Shown here piece after piece: positions 1 through 8,451 of a DNA stretch of 23,668 nt. Under the pieces are notes generated by a model. The model did not search any database. It was not told the DNA's origin and worked only from the letters and a program-made list of their open reading frames with translations. The stretch is from FEN-1297 sp963787005. GTDB lineage: Bacteria; Bacteroidota; Ignavibacteria; Ignavibacteriales; Ignavibacteriaceae. Each line of letters starts with the position of its first letter. The first letter of the stretch is position 1. The stretch spans positions 1 to 23,668 of the forward strand of contig CAWBBX010000096.1 in assembly GCA_963787005.1 (NCBI GenBank), read 5' to 3'. The position numbers were made by a program, and so were the translations under genes.

Positions 1-1
1 T

Positions 2-37
2 GTTGAATATTCATGCATGATCTGCAAGGAAGTATAA
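2..37 (+). CDS. 3' end of an upstream gene (partial, uncertain)
   Basis: Frame 2 reads V-E-Y-S-C-M-I-C-K-E-V and stops with TAA at 35-37, six bases before a strong terminator hairpin. The other two plus-strand frames close within the first 20 bases. The position just ahead of the terminator makes this the likely C-terminus of a gene that begins outside the window. The Cys-x-x-Cys pair could be a metal or redox motif, but eleven residues are too few for a family call. Confidence 0.4.
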   Translation, partial: VEYSCMICKEV

Positions 38-42
38 AAATG

Positions 43-74
43 AGCCCGTCAAAGTAATTAGGCGGGCTTTTTTA
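43..74 (+). terminator. Rho-independent terminator of the upstream gene
   Basis: An 8-bp stem pairs 43-50 (AGCCCGTC) with 61-68 (GGCGGGCT), including one G-U pair. The loop is 10 nt, and a run of T follows at 68-74. It lies directly after the putative stop codon at 35-37. Confidence 0.85.
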
Positions 75-399
75 TTCTAAAAAAGAATTATCCGGATTCC
101 CACGCGCTTTTATTTCCTCTTTCCGGTAAAGGTTAATGTGCCGTGCGTCATTAAGTACTTTTAAAGGTCTTGTACTTATTACCGTGTAATTATAATTTGA
201 CAACTGAAATTTTTAGGAGCAACTCGTATTAATTTTTGTTAAAGGTATCCTGTCTTGTTAATTGCCGTGTGGTAAAAACCTTTAACATCTAATTAATATT
301 GAGTTGCTTTTTATTTATGAGAGGTATATTTCCTCATCCTCTAAAGCCTCGATCAATTTCTTTTAACTCATTCATCCGTCCGAAACAAGGAGAAATAAT
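75..399. other. Non-coding stretch before the Rieske gene, with inverted repeats
   Basis: No convincing gene is visible. A perfect 10-bp inverted repeat TGTTAAAGGT/ACCTTTAACA sits at 237-246 and 278-287. A 6-bp one, AAGTAC/GTACTT, sits at 153-158 and 172-177. The word GTTAATGTGCCGTG at 132-145 recurs one base shorter as GTTAATTGCCGTG near 257-269. These could be regulator sites or a small structured transcript; nothing recognised. Confidence 0.35.
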
Positions 400-888
400 A
401 TGAAGATAACTAGAAAAGAATTTTTCCTTAAATCTTTGAAAGGCGCGGCACTCTTAGCGGTGACGCCGGTTATCGGGACCGCAATAGAAGGTTGCAAATC
501 ATCCAATCCGTTCGGCCCCGGATCAGGCGGCTCCGGCTCAGGTCTAGCCACTATAAATGTTTCCGAATCAAACGGTACTATAATTCTGCCGATAGAATCT
601 TCCTCGCCTTTGGCAAAAACGGGAAGTGTTGCTCTGCTTCAGAATTCTAATTACCCGGTACTTGTCAACAGAAAGAACTCGGATGCGTTCGAAGCCATGT
701 CCGCAATCTGTACTCATCAGGGATGCTTGGTTTCAGACTACGACAGTTCAAAGCAGGAATTCATATGTCCCTGCCACGGCTCAAGGTTCAGCTTAACCGG
801 TCAGGTAGATCAAGGACCGGCATATTATCCTCTCCCTCAGTACCAGACCCAGTTCCAAAACAATCAGCTGGTTATCAAAGTTAAATAA
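400..888 (+). CDS. Exported Rieske (2Fe-2S) protein
   Basis: A 162-residue protein with the Rieske signature. C104-T-H106-Q-G-C109 and C123-P-C125-H126-G-S supply the two Cys and two His cluster ligands (C104, H106, C123, H126), while C109 and C125 fit the conserved disulfide. The N-terminus has a Tat-like R-K-x-F-F-L-K stretch (RK rather than RR) and a hydrophobic segment to about residue 29. C32 could be a lipobox cysteine, although I-E-G-C is a poor match. A Gly/Ser-rich linker (about 39-48) then separates anchor and domain. It is probably a periplasmic or membrane-tethered electron carrier. It stands alone: no cytochrome b neighbour is present, so membership of a bc complex cannot be argued. 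The start is supported by AAGGAG about 8 nt upstream. Confidence 0.92.
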   Translation: MKITRKEFFLKSLKGAALLAVTPVIGTAIEGCKSSNPFGPGSGGSGSGLATINVSESNGTIILPIESSSPLAKTGSVALLQNSNYPVLVNRKNSDAFEAMSAICTHQGCLVSDYDSSKQEFICPCHGSRFSLTGQVDQGPAYYPLPQYQTQFQNNQLVIKVK

Positions 889-1018
889 ATATCTGCCGAC
901 ATAGCTCGTTCAAATATTAGTATAATTAGGTGTGATTTTATTGATATGATTCCATGCAGCTTTTTTTATATTAAAACATTACGCTATCCGGTTTATAATA
1001 ATAGAAAAAGAGGCCTTA

Positions 1019-1735
1019 ATGGAAAGAATTATTCATGAGGAAATTTCATTAAATATTTCCGACGGTACCTCTATGGCTGCTTATGCCGCAAGGCCGGAGG
1101 TAAAGGGAGAATTCCCGGGTATTATTGTTTTTCAGGAAGCATTCGGTGTAAACTCTCATATTAGAGACATTACCGACCGCTTTGCGCACGAGGGCTTTAT
1201 AGCCGTGGCGCCCGAGCTTTTCCATAGAACCGCACACGGTTTCGAGGGAAATTACAACGACTTCGATGGCGTGCGAAAGCATGTTCATGCGGTTACGATA
1301 GAGGGCCTTTCTGCGGATATAATTGCGGTAAACGAATGGTTGAAGAACGACGCGATGCTTCTTAAAGACCAGATTGTCGCCATAGGATTTTGTATGGGCG
1401 GCAGAGTTTCCTTCCTCGCGAACTCCCTTCTCGATCTTAAAGCCTCGGTTTCTTTTTACGGAGGTGGAATAGATTCTACATTACTAGATAAGACACCCGG
1501 CATTTCAGCTCCCGTTCTTTTGTGCTGGGGAGGCAAGGATACGCATATATTAAAGGAGAACAGAAATAAGGTCACGGACGCACTGGAACAGAATAATAAA
1601 AGTTTCGTGAACGCGGTTTTTTCCGAGGCCGGACACGGGTTTAACTGCGACCAGCGGAATGGCTACAACCCGGATGCGGCAAAGCAGGCTTGGGCGCTTT
1701 CAAAAAGTTTCATTAACACATACATAACAGTTTAG
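1019..1735 (+). CDS. Dienelactone hydrolase family protein
   Basis: A 238-residue alpha/beta hydrolase of the dienelactone hydrolase type, close to the usual 230-245 residues and without a signal peptide, hence cytoplasmic. The nucleophile motif is G-F-C125-M-G-G, with cysteine in place of serine as in the family. D174 (G-G-K-D-T-H) and H206 (A-G-H-G-F) complete the triad, and E40 (Q-E-A-F-G) matches the conserved glutamate that interacts with the cysteine. The known family reaction is hydrolysis of dienelactones or related esters and lactones; the real substrate is unknown. It is the first gene of a same-strand run of oxidoreductases, with the next start 36 nt downstream. AGAGG precedes the ATG. 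Confidence 0.9.
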   Translation: MERIIHEEISLNISDGTSMAAYAARPEVKGEFPGIIVFQEAFGVNSHIRDITDRFAHEGFIAVAPELFHRTAHGFEGNYNDFDGVRKHVHAVTIEGLSADIIAVNEWLKNDAMLLKDQIVAIGFCMGGRVSFLANSLLDLKASVSFYGGGIDSTLLDKTPGISAPVLLCWGGKDTHILKENRNKVTDALEQNNKSFVNAVFSEAGHGFNCDQRNGYNPDAAKQAWALSKSFINTYITV

Positions 1736-1771
1736 TTAAAAGATAAATGATAATAAAAGGAGATTGTTTTA

Positions 1772-2755
1772 ATGCAAAATAGAAAACTCGGTAAGAACGG
1801 ACTTACGGTTTCGGAACTCGGACTCGGCTGCATGGGGATGTCCGAATTCTACGGTCAAAGAAACGATGAAGAATCGATAGCGACTATTCACGAAGCGATA
1901 GAGAAGGGAATGTATTTTCTCGATACGGCGGATATGTACGGCGTAGGCGATAACGAGGAACTCGTAGGCAAGGCGATAAAAGACAGAAGGGACAAAGTAA
2001 TACTCGCTACAAAATTCGGGAATGTTCGGGGCAAGGACGGCTCTTTCCTCGGTGTAAGCGGAAATCCTAAATATGTTAAGGAAGCGTGCGAGGCAAGTCT
2101 GAAGAGGCTCGACGTAGAAGTGATAGATCTCTATTACCAGCACCGCGTAGATCCCAACACACCGATCGAGGAAACAGTCGGCGCGATGTCTAAACTTGTT
2201 GAAGAGGGAAAGGTCCGTTATCTCGGACTCTCGGAGGCTGCTCCGAAGACGATCAGGAAAGCCAACCAGGTTCATCCGATTTCCGCTCTTCAAACCGAAT
2301 ACTCCTTATGGACACGCGACCCGGAAGATGAAATACTCGAAACATGCAGAGATCTCGGTATCGGTTTCGTTGCTTACAGTCCTTTGGGTCGGGGTTTTTT
2401 AACCGGTGCTTTTAAAAGTTTTGACGACCTGCCGGACGATTACAGAAAGAACTCGCCCAGGTTCCAGGGGGAAAACTTCGAGCATAATATCAAAATAGTA
2501 GAAGGTCTCGAAGATTTTGCAAGAGAGAAAAAATGTTCGCTTCCTCAGCTTGCTCTTGCCTGGCTGCTTGCTCAAGGAGATGATATTGTTCCTATCGCCG
2601 GAACAAAGAGAAGAAAATACCTGGAAGATAATTTAAAAGCGGTAGAAGTTAATTTAAATGAGAATGATCTTAAGAGAATAAATGAAATTGCCCCGAAAGG
2701 TGCGGCGCGGGGAATGCGTTACCCGGAAAGAGCCATGCAGGCTGTTAACCGTTAA
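1772..2755 (+). CDS. Aldo/keto reductase (first of two)
   Basis: A 327-residue cytoplasmic aldo/keto reductase with a complete (beta/alpha)8 barrel. The catalytic tetrad is visible: D51 and Y56 (F-L-D-T-A-D-M-Y-G), K81 (A-T-K-F-G) and H124 (Y-Y-Q-H-R-V-D). The N-terminal L-G-x-x-G-L-x-V-S-x-L-G-L-G-C-M-G-M segment and the C-terminal P-I-A-G-T-K-R cofactor-binding stretch are typical of the YajO/AKR13-like branch, which reduces aldehydes and ketones with NADPH. AGGAGA lies before the start. It is 36 nt from the hydrolase upstream and 27 nt from the dehydrogenase downstream, so an operon is likely. Substrate unknown. Confidence 0.93.
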   Translation: MQNRKLGKNGLTVSELGLGCMGMSEFYGQRNDEESIATIHEAIEKGMYFLDTADMYGVGDNEELVGKAIKDRRDKVILATKFGNVRGKDGSFLGVSGNPKYVKEACEASLKRLDVEVIDLYYQHRVDPNTPIEETVGAMSKLVEEGKVRYLGLSEAAPKTIRKANQVHPISALQTEYSLWTRDPEDEILETCRDLGIGFVAYSPLGRGFLTGAFKSFDDLPDDYRKNSPRFQGENFEHNIKIVEGLEDFAREKKCSLPQLALAWLLAQGDDIVPIAGTKRRKYLEDNLKAVEVNLNENDLKRINEIAPKGAARGMRYPERAMQAVNR

Positions 2756-2782
2756 TTTTTTATATTCTTTATACCGGTCTAA

Positions 2783-3754
2783 ATGTTAAATAATAAAATT
2801 GTGGTTACATTCGAGCTAGACGGCGGAATGGAAAAACCGATTGAAAAGCTGTTTAACGGAATAGCTGATGTAACATTTTTAACGTCATTGAACGAGGAAG
2901 AAAAACGGCCGGCGTTATCGTCGGCCGATGTCCTTTTTTCATGGAATCCAAACAGTGAACTTAAGGACTTTCCGAAAAACCTATACGGAAACTTAAAGTT
3001 TGTACAGCTATTGTCTGCCGGGTTCGATCACCTCGACTTATCCGATTTTCCCGCCGGCTGCTCGATCGCCGCTAATCAGGGTGCTTACGCGGAGCCGATG
3101 GCTGAGCATATCGTTTCAATGATTGCCGCTCTTTCAAAAAAACTCTTCGTTAATCATCGAAGAATGATGAAAGGAGAATTCCCTCAGCTTGAAAAAACGA
3201 AGCGGCTAAAAGATTCGGTGTGCGGTATAATAGGGTTCGGCAGCATAGGAAAAGCATCTGCAAGATTATTAAAACCGTTCGGCGTAAAAATATGGGGACT
3301 CAATACGAGCGGTAAAACAGAAGAGGATATAGATTTCATAGGGACTCTTAAAAACCTGGACCATGTTTTAAAAAATTCGGATTCTCTAGTTATATCTATT
3401 CCGCTCAATGGCGAAACACGAGGCCTGATCGGGAAGAGAGAACTCGAGCTGATGAAAAATGAAGCTATTTTAATAAATGTGGCAAGAGGGCCTGTCATCA
3501 AAGAAAAAGATTTTTACGAGCATTTAAAATCGCATCCGGACTTTTATGCCGGGATCGATGCATGGTGGTCAGAGCCTTTAACCACCGGCAAGTTCGAAAC
3601 CAATTATCCTTTCTTCGAACTTCCTAACTTAATCGGATCGCCGCACAACTCAGCTATTGTGCCCGGTTCACTTTTTGCCGGCGCGGAAAAAGCCGCTGAA
3701 AATGTATCAAATTTTATTAGGGGCGGTAAGGTTAGCGGGATAATCAGTCGGTAG
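2783..3754 (+). CDS. D-2-hydroxyacid dehydrogenase family protein
   Basis: A 323-residue member of the D-isomer-specific 2-hydroxyacid dehydrogenases. The Rossmann motif G151-F-G153-S-I-G156 lies mid-protein, and the catalytic residues R235 (N-V-A-R-G), E264 (W-W-S-E-P-L) and H288 (S-P-H-N-S) are in the expected order. The family interconverts 2-keto acids and D-2-hydroxy acids using NAD(P). After the second Rossmann strand (W-G-L-N-T-S-G-K) there is no acidic residue where NAD-specific members usually carry one, so NADP use is possible. No clear ribosome-binding site precedes the ATG. The gene sits between two aldo/keto reductases, which suggests shared carbonyl metabolism, but the substrate is unknown. 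Confidence 0.9.
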   Translation: MLNNKIVVTFELDGGMEKPIEKLFNGIADVTFLTSLNEEEKRPALSSADVLFSWNPNSELKDFPKNLYGNLKFVQLLSAGFDHLDLSDFPAGCSIAANQGAYAEPMAEHIVSMIAALSKKLFVNHRRMMKGEFPQLEKTKRLKDSVCGIIGFGSIGKASARLLKPFGVKIWGLNTSGKTEEDIDFIGTLKNLDHVLKNSDSLVISIPLNGETRGLIGKRELELMKNEAILINVARGPVIKEKDFYEHLKSHPDFYAGIDAWWSEPLTTGKFETNYPFFELPNLIGSPHNSAIVPGSLFAGAEKAAENVSNFIRGGKVSGIISR

Positions 3755-3829
3755 TTTTTATTAACGCTTCCTAATTTATAATTTTTATAGTAAAAAATAA
3801 TTAGAAATATTATTATCCGGAGGATAATT

Positions 3830-4801
3830 ATGGAATATGCATATCTTGGAAGAACAGGAGTAAAAGTAAGTAAAATATGTCTCGGCACAATGAACTTCGG
3901 GCCTTATACGCCGGAGAAAGAAAGTCACGCGATAATGGATAAAGCGCTCGATCTCGGCGTTAATTTTTTCGATACGGCGAACGTTTACGGTGCTGAGAAG
4001 GGAGTCGGAACCACCGAAGAAATTTTGGGCAGGTGGTTCGAAAAGGGCCTAAAGCGCGATCAGATAGTTCTGGCCACAAAGGTTTACGGCAAGATGGGCG
4101 AAGGAGTTAATGATCAAAAACTTTCGGCTTATAATATCAGGAAGGCCTGCGAAGACAGCTTAAAAAGATTGAAGACAGATCATATAGATCTTTATCAAAT
4201 GCACCACGTGGATAGAAATACTCCGTGGGAAGAGATATGGCAGGCGATGGAGCAGCTGGTAAGAGAAGGGAAGGTTCTTTACGCGGGCAGCAGCAACTTC
4301 GCGGCGTGGAATATTGTGGAGGCAAATTATATAGCCAAGAGCAGAAATTTTATGGGACTGGTTTCCGAGCAGAGTATTTACAGTTTAAGGAACCGACACA
4401 TAGAACTGGAGGTAATTCCGGCATGCAGGGCTATGGGCGTGGGCTTAATTCCTTGGAGTCCTCTCGGTGGAGGAATTTTATGCGGAGTTCTCGATAAAGT
4501 TAAAGACGATCAGAGAAGAGGCCGTGAGGCCCTGCAGAAATCGGTTGAGAAACTACGTCCCCAGATAGAAGCGTATGAAAAATTATGCAAGGAAATTAAT
4601 CAAAGGCCGGCAGATGTGGCGCTCGCGTGGATGCTTCACAATCCCGACATAACATCGCCGATAGTCGGACCGAGGACGATGCGGCAGTTTGAAGAAAACG
4701 CGAAAGCCGTTGACATAAAGCTTGATGAAGATACTTTGAAAAAACTTGACGATATATGGCCCGGGCCCGGTAACCAGGCGCCCGAAGCGTACGCATGGTG
4801 A
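3830..4801 (+). CDS. Aldo/keto reductase (second of two)
   Basis: A 323-residue aldo/keto reductase, only distantly similar to the one at 1772-2755, so not a recent tandem copy. The tetrad is D48 and Y53 (F-F-D-T-A-N-V-Y-G), K84 (A-T-K-V-Y) and H125 (L-Y-Q-M-H-H-V-D). The C-terminal P-I-V-G-P-R-T motif fits NADPH binding, and the protein most resembles the YajO / potassium-channel-beta-like branch. It is cytoplasmic. A strong GGAGG lies 8 nt before the ATG. It is the last gene of the run, and a terminator hairpin starts 16 nt after the stop. Confidence 0.93.
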   Translation: MEYAYLGRTGVKVSKICLGTMNFGPYTPEKESHAIMDKALDLGVNFFDTANVYGAEKGVGTTEEILGRWFEKGLKRDQIVLATKVYGKMGEGVNDQKLSAYNIRKACEDSLKRLKTDHIDLYQMHHVDRNTPWEEIWQAMEQLVREGKVLYAGSSNFAAWNIVEANYIAKSRNFMGLVSEQSIYSLRNRHIELEVIPACRAMGVGLIPWSPLGGGILCGVLDKVKDDQRRGREALQKSVEKLRPQIEAYEKLCKEINQRPADVALAWMLHNPDITSPIVGPRTMRQFEENAKAVDIKLDEDTLKKLDDIWPGPGNQAPEAYAW

Positions 4802-4816
4802 TAATAATGGAATAGT

Positions 4817-4860
4817 GGAATGATGGAGTAATGGGAACGTTATTCCTTCATTCCTTTTTT
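4817..4860 (+). terminator. Rho-independent terminator closing the reductase cluster
   Basis: A 15-bp stem pairs 4817-4831 with 4840-4854, with one T-T mismatch and one G-U pair. The loop is 8 nt, and six T follow at 4855-4860. This separates the enzyme cluster from the PLP enzyme downstream. Confidence 0.85.
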
Positions 4861-4999
4861 ATTTATTGTCATTTCTATAACTGCCCGCCCGCTCGTTCAT
4901 CATTTAAAATTTAACACTTTAAAATTCACGCGTTCGCATATTCCGCAAACTCTTAGTAATTTATCTATTATATTTTGTTCAATAATTTTTTGCGGTTAA

Positions 5000-6163
5000 A
5001 TGGAAAATATTGAAGACAAACTCCTCTCGTACAGAAAAGAATTTCCCATATTAAAAAACACGACTTATCTGATCTCTAACTCGCTCGGCGCCATGCCGGC
5101 AAAAGCAAAAGAGAGATTGATTGAATACGCCGATGTCTGGGCATCGAGGGGCGTTAGAGCCTGGGAAGAAGCCTGGTGGGAGCTTACATTGAAAGTCGGG
5201 AATATTATAGGGCCGCTGATCGGGGCTGGTGATAATGAAATTATTATCCACAATAATATCTCAACCTTGCAATCAATATTGATTTCCGCTTTTGATTTTA
5301 AAGGCAAGAGGAACAAGGTCGTTTATACAGAACTTGAGTTCCCTTCCGACATGTACGTTTACGAAAAATTTGCCTCCTCTCAAGGTGCTGATTTAAAAAT
5401 AGTTAAGTCGGAAGACGGGTTGACTACTCCGCTTCAAAAGCTGCTGGATGAAATTGATGAAAGCACATTACTTGTACCTATTTCTCATGTACTTTTCCGC
5501 AGCGCTTATATTAATGACGTTAAGGCGATAACCGAAAAAGCGCATTCCGCAGGAGCGCTGGTAATACTCGATGCCTATCATTCGGTCGGTACTATCGAAG
5601 TTGATGTAAAGAAGCTCGGCGTCGATATACTTATCGGCGGTGTCTTAAAGTGGCTGTGCGGAGGACCCGGCGGAGCATTCTTGTGGATAAATCCCGAACT
5701 TAGAAATAAACTGGAGCCCGGGATCACCGGCTGGCTGGCGCATAAAAATCCTTTCGCTTTTGAAACCGAAATGAACTACACGGATTCCGCCTACCGTTTT
5801 ATGAACGGGACCCCTGCAGTTCCGGCACTTTACGCAATACAGGAAGGGCCGAAAATTATCCATGAGGTCGGAGTTAAGAATATAAGAGCGAAATCAATGC
5901 GGCAGACAAAACTTATTATAGACGAAGCGCGTAAATACGGGTACACAATTAATACGCCGCTGGAAGCCGACAAGAGAGGAGGCACTGTTTCCTTAGACAT
6001 ACCAAGCTCTTACGAAATATCCAAAGAGCTGCTGAAGAGAGATATTTTAATTGATTACCGGCCGGGCGCGGGAATTAGAATTGCGCCGCATTTTTATAAC
6101 ACGGACGAAGAAATATTATATGCAATGGAACAGCTGAAGGAAATTTCGGCCGGAATAAAATAG
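5000..6163 (+). CDS. Kynureninase-like PLP-dependent enzyme (aminotransferase class V fold)
   Basis: A 387-residue fold-type I PLP enzyme. The PLP-binding lysine is K217 in G-G-V-L-K-W-L-C-G-G-P-G-G. D191 in L-D-A-Y-H-S, which contacts the pyridine nitrogen, and H194 precede it at the usual distance. S-H-V-L-F-R-S-A-Y-I-N-D (162-173) and the G-G-P-G segment resemble kynureninase more than cysteine desulfurase, as there is no active-site cysteine loop. Kynureninase hydrolyses kynurenine to anthranilate and alanine, but many relatives in this fold act on other amino acids and no other tryptophan-catabolism gene is present, so the exact reaction is uncertain. No clear ribosome-binding site is seen before the ATG. 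It is probably transcribed alone, since a terminator precedes it and 163 nt follow it. Confidence 0.85.
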   Translation: MENIEDKLLSYRKEFPILKNTTYLISNSLGAMPAKAKERLIEYADVWASRGVRAWEEAWWELTLKVGNIIGPLIGAGDNEIIIHNNISTLQSILISAFDFKGKRNKVVYTELEFPSDMYVYEKFASSQGADLKIVKSEDGLTTPLQKLLDEIDESTLLVPISHVLFRSAYINDVKAITEKAHSAGALVILDAYHSVGTIEVDVKKLGVDILIGGVLKWLCGGPGGAFLWINPELRNKLEPGITGWLAHKNPFAFETEMNYTDSAYRFMNGTPAVPALYAIQEGPKIIHEVGVKNIRAKSMRQTKLIIDEARKYGYTINTPLEADKRGGTVSLDIPSSYEISKELLKRDILIDYRPGAGIRIAPHFYNTDEEILYAMEQLKEISAGIK

Positions 6164-6326
6164 GCCGCTGTTATACTAAACGCCGAAGTCATTTGAAAGA
6201 AATAATTTATTAAAAATTTTTATTTACTGATTTTTGTTTTCTTTCCTAATTTGGGGTAAATCAAAAAAATATTTCTGCGTTCGCTTATTCGAGTTGTAAA
6301 ACTAAAAATTAATATTAAGAGGAAAA

Positions 6327-8375
6327 ATGAAGAACCGTAAACATGCAGCCTCCGTGTTTCTGTTATTGTTCGCATTTTCATTCCCGGCATTTGCACAGGG
6401 AAAAAGCACACTGGATAATCTGATGCCTGTGCCTCAAAAAATTGAGAGATCAAACGGGATATTTGTACTCGACACTTCGTTTACGATATCGATAAAAGGA
6501 AATCCGGACGCCAGAATATACGGGGCCGCCACAAGGGCTCTTCAGCATCTTTCCGGAAGAACCGGGATTTTCTTCCGCCAGGGTTTCGTTACCGATACAA
6601 GTAAAAGCGATACAGCTAAACTTCAGATAATCTGTATAGCTCCGGGCAGGCTCGGATTGCACGAAGACGAATCATATGTTCTAAAGATTTCAGTCGATAA
6701 AATAATCCTTAGCGCGCCTACCGATCTTGGCGCAATACACGGACTCCAAACCCTGGCGCAGCTTCTCGGTGTAAACGAAAACGGTTATTACTTCCCTGCA
6801 TGCACCATATACGATAATCCGCGCTTCCCGTGGAGAGGGTTGATGATAGACGTTGCGCGTCATTTTATGCCGGTAAACGTCATCGAAAGGAATCTGGATG
6901 CGATGACCTTTATGAAAATGAACGTGCTTCATCTTCATTTAAGCGACGATCAAGGATTCCGGGTAGAAAGTAAGATATATCCTAATCTTGCTAAGATGGG
7001 CTCCGACGGAAAATACTTTACGCAGTCTCAGGTAAAAGAAATTATAAAATACGCCGATGACAGGGGAATTAGAGTAATCCCCGAATTCGACGTACCGGGT
7101 CACACTCAATGCTGGTTCGTTTCCCATCCCGAGCTCGCGAGCGGTCCGGGTCCCTACAGTATTGCCCGCACATGGGGAGTGCACGATTATGTTCTCAATC
7201 CAACTATAGACGCTACTTATAAGTTCCTCGATAAACTGTTCGGCGAAATGGGCAGACTTTTCCCTGATCAGTATTTCCACATAGGCGGCGACGAGAACAA
7301 CGGCAAACAGTGGAAAGCCAATAAAAAGATCCAGGCATTTATGAAGTCGCATAATATAAAGACTACCACCGCTCTTCAAACTTATTTTAATAACAGGCTG
7401 TTGAAGATTCTTACTAAGCACGGCAAGAAGATGATCGGCTGGGACGAAATTCTGGAACCCGGAATGCCGAATAACATTGTCATTCAATCCTGGAGAGGGC
7501 AGAAAGCTTTGTTCAAAGCCGCCAGGAACGGGTACATGGGAATTTTATCGAACGGCTATTACATCGATCTCTGTCAACCGGCTTCTTATCATTACCTTAA
7601 TGATCCGATACCGCCCGACTCAATTCTAAGCGATGATGCAAGAAAGAATATTCTGGGAGGGGAAGCGACAATGTGGAGCGAGCTTGTAACACCGGAAAAC
7701 ATCGACTCGAGGATATGGCCCAGAACCGCGGCTATTGCCGAGAGATTCTGGTCGTCCGATACTGTAAGAAACGTTCCCGATATGTACAGACGTATTGATA
7801 TAATTAATTTCGAGCTTGAGGATTACGGCTTAACACAGATTAAAAATTATGATATGATGCTTCGAAGAATGACGATGGATCATTCAATAAAAGCATTGAA
7901 AGTTTTCACGGACGTCGTTGAGCCTGTTAAGCTTTACGCGCGCCACAGGCAGGGAGTTCATTATACTTCTTATTCTCCATATACCAGAGTTGTTGACGCC
8001 GCGAGACCGGAATCGCGCACGGCCCGCTATTTATCAATTTTGGTCGAAGAATACATTAACGGGAAGAAAAGTAACGGTAGTCAAATCGATTCTCTTCTTA
8101 TAATGTGGATGAATAACAATAACGATCTTGTAAAGACGATTAGTATATCACCGATACTCAGAGAGATAAAACCGCTTTCGGAAAACCTTGCCGCCGCGGC
8201 GGAAACCGGGGTTGAGGCGATGAAGTTCCTGGAGAACGGTGAGACCGCGGATAAAGCCTGGGTAGAAACAAAAACGGCTCTGCTAAAGTCTGTTATGAAA
8301 CCATACGGACAGGTGCAGCTGGCAATAGTTCCGGCTTTGGAAAAATTGGTTAACGCGGCAGGAGGAAGTAGATAA
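6327..8375 (+). CDS. Secreted beta-N-acetylhexosaminidase (GH20)
   Basis: A 682-residue exported glycoside hydrolase. A Sec signal peptide ends at P-A-F-A (cleavage after residue 23). Next come a GH20 N-terminal alpha/beta domain (about 30-150) beginning L-M-P-V-P-Q, and the catalytic barrel (about 165-510) beginning W-R-G-L-M-I-D-V-A-R-H. The catalytic pair is D322-E323 in H-I-G-G-D-E-N, the hallmark of substrate-assisted retaining hexosaminidases. W-D-E-I-L-E-P and A-T-M-W-S-E-L-V are conserved barrel segments. The last 140 or so residues are an additional C-terminal region. It should release terminal GlcNAc/GalNAc from chitin fragments, glycans or peptidoglycan. AAGAGG precedes the ATG. 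No partner genes flank it, and it converges on the tetR gene. Confidence 0.95.
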   Translation: MKNRKHAASVFLLLFAFSFPAFAQGKSTLDNLMPVPQKIERSNGIFVLDTSFTISIKGNPDARIYGAATRALQHLSGRTGIFFRQGFVTDTSKSDTAKLQIICIAPGRLGLHEDESYVLKISVDKIILSAPTDLGAIHGLQTLAQLLGVNENGYYFPACTIYDNPRFPWRGLMIDVARHFMPVNVIERNLDAMTFMKMNVLHLHLSDDQGFRVESKIYPNLAKMGSDGKYFTQSQVKEIIKYADDRGIRVIPEFDVPGHTQCWFVSHPELASGPGPYSIARTWGVHDYVLNPTIDATYKFLDKLFGEMGRLFPDQYFHIGGDENNGKQWKANKKIQAFMKSHNIKTTTALQTYFNNRLLKILTKHGKKMIGWDEILEPGMPNNIVIQSWRGQKALFKAARNGYMGILSNGYYIDLCQPASYHYLNDPIPPDSILSDDARKNILGGEATMWSELVTPENIDSRIWPRTAAIAERFWSSDTVRNVPDMYRRIDIINFELEDYGLTQIKNYDMMLRRMTMDHSIKALKVFTDVVEPVKLYARHRQGVHYTSYSPYTRVVDAARPESRTARYLSILVEEYINGKKSNGSQIDSLLIMWMNNNNDLVKTISISPILREIKPLSENLAAAAETGVEAMKFLENGETADKAWVETKTALLKSVMKPYGQVQLAIVPALEKLVNAAGGSR

Positions 8376-8451
8376 GCTTTTCTAAGTGCGGCTAATAATC
8401 TCCTACAAAATCTCTCTCCTTTTTAGGAAGGGTAAACGGGATAATTATACT

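Noticed and set aside
8..20. TCATGCATGA at the window start as a further CATGCA repeat copy
   Set aside because: It lies within the probable coding end of the upstream gene and has no inverted partner nearby.
6939..7487. Minus-strand reading frame of 182 codons inside the hexosaminidase
   Set aside because: It is a shadow of the GH20 catalytic domain in the opposite strand, with no ribosome-binding site and no motif.
8376..8451. Terminator between the convergent hexosaminidase and tetR genes
   Set aside because: Only three- or four-base stems can be drawn, and none is followed by a proper T run.
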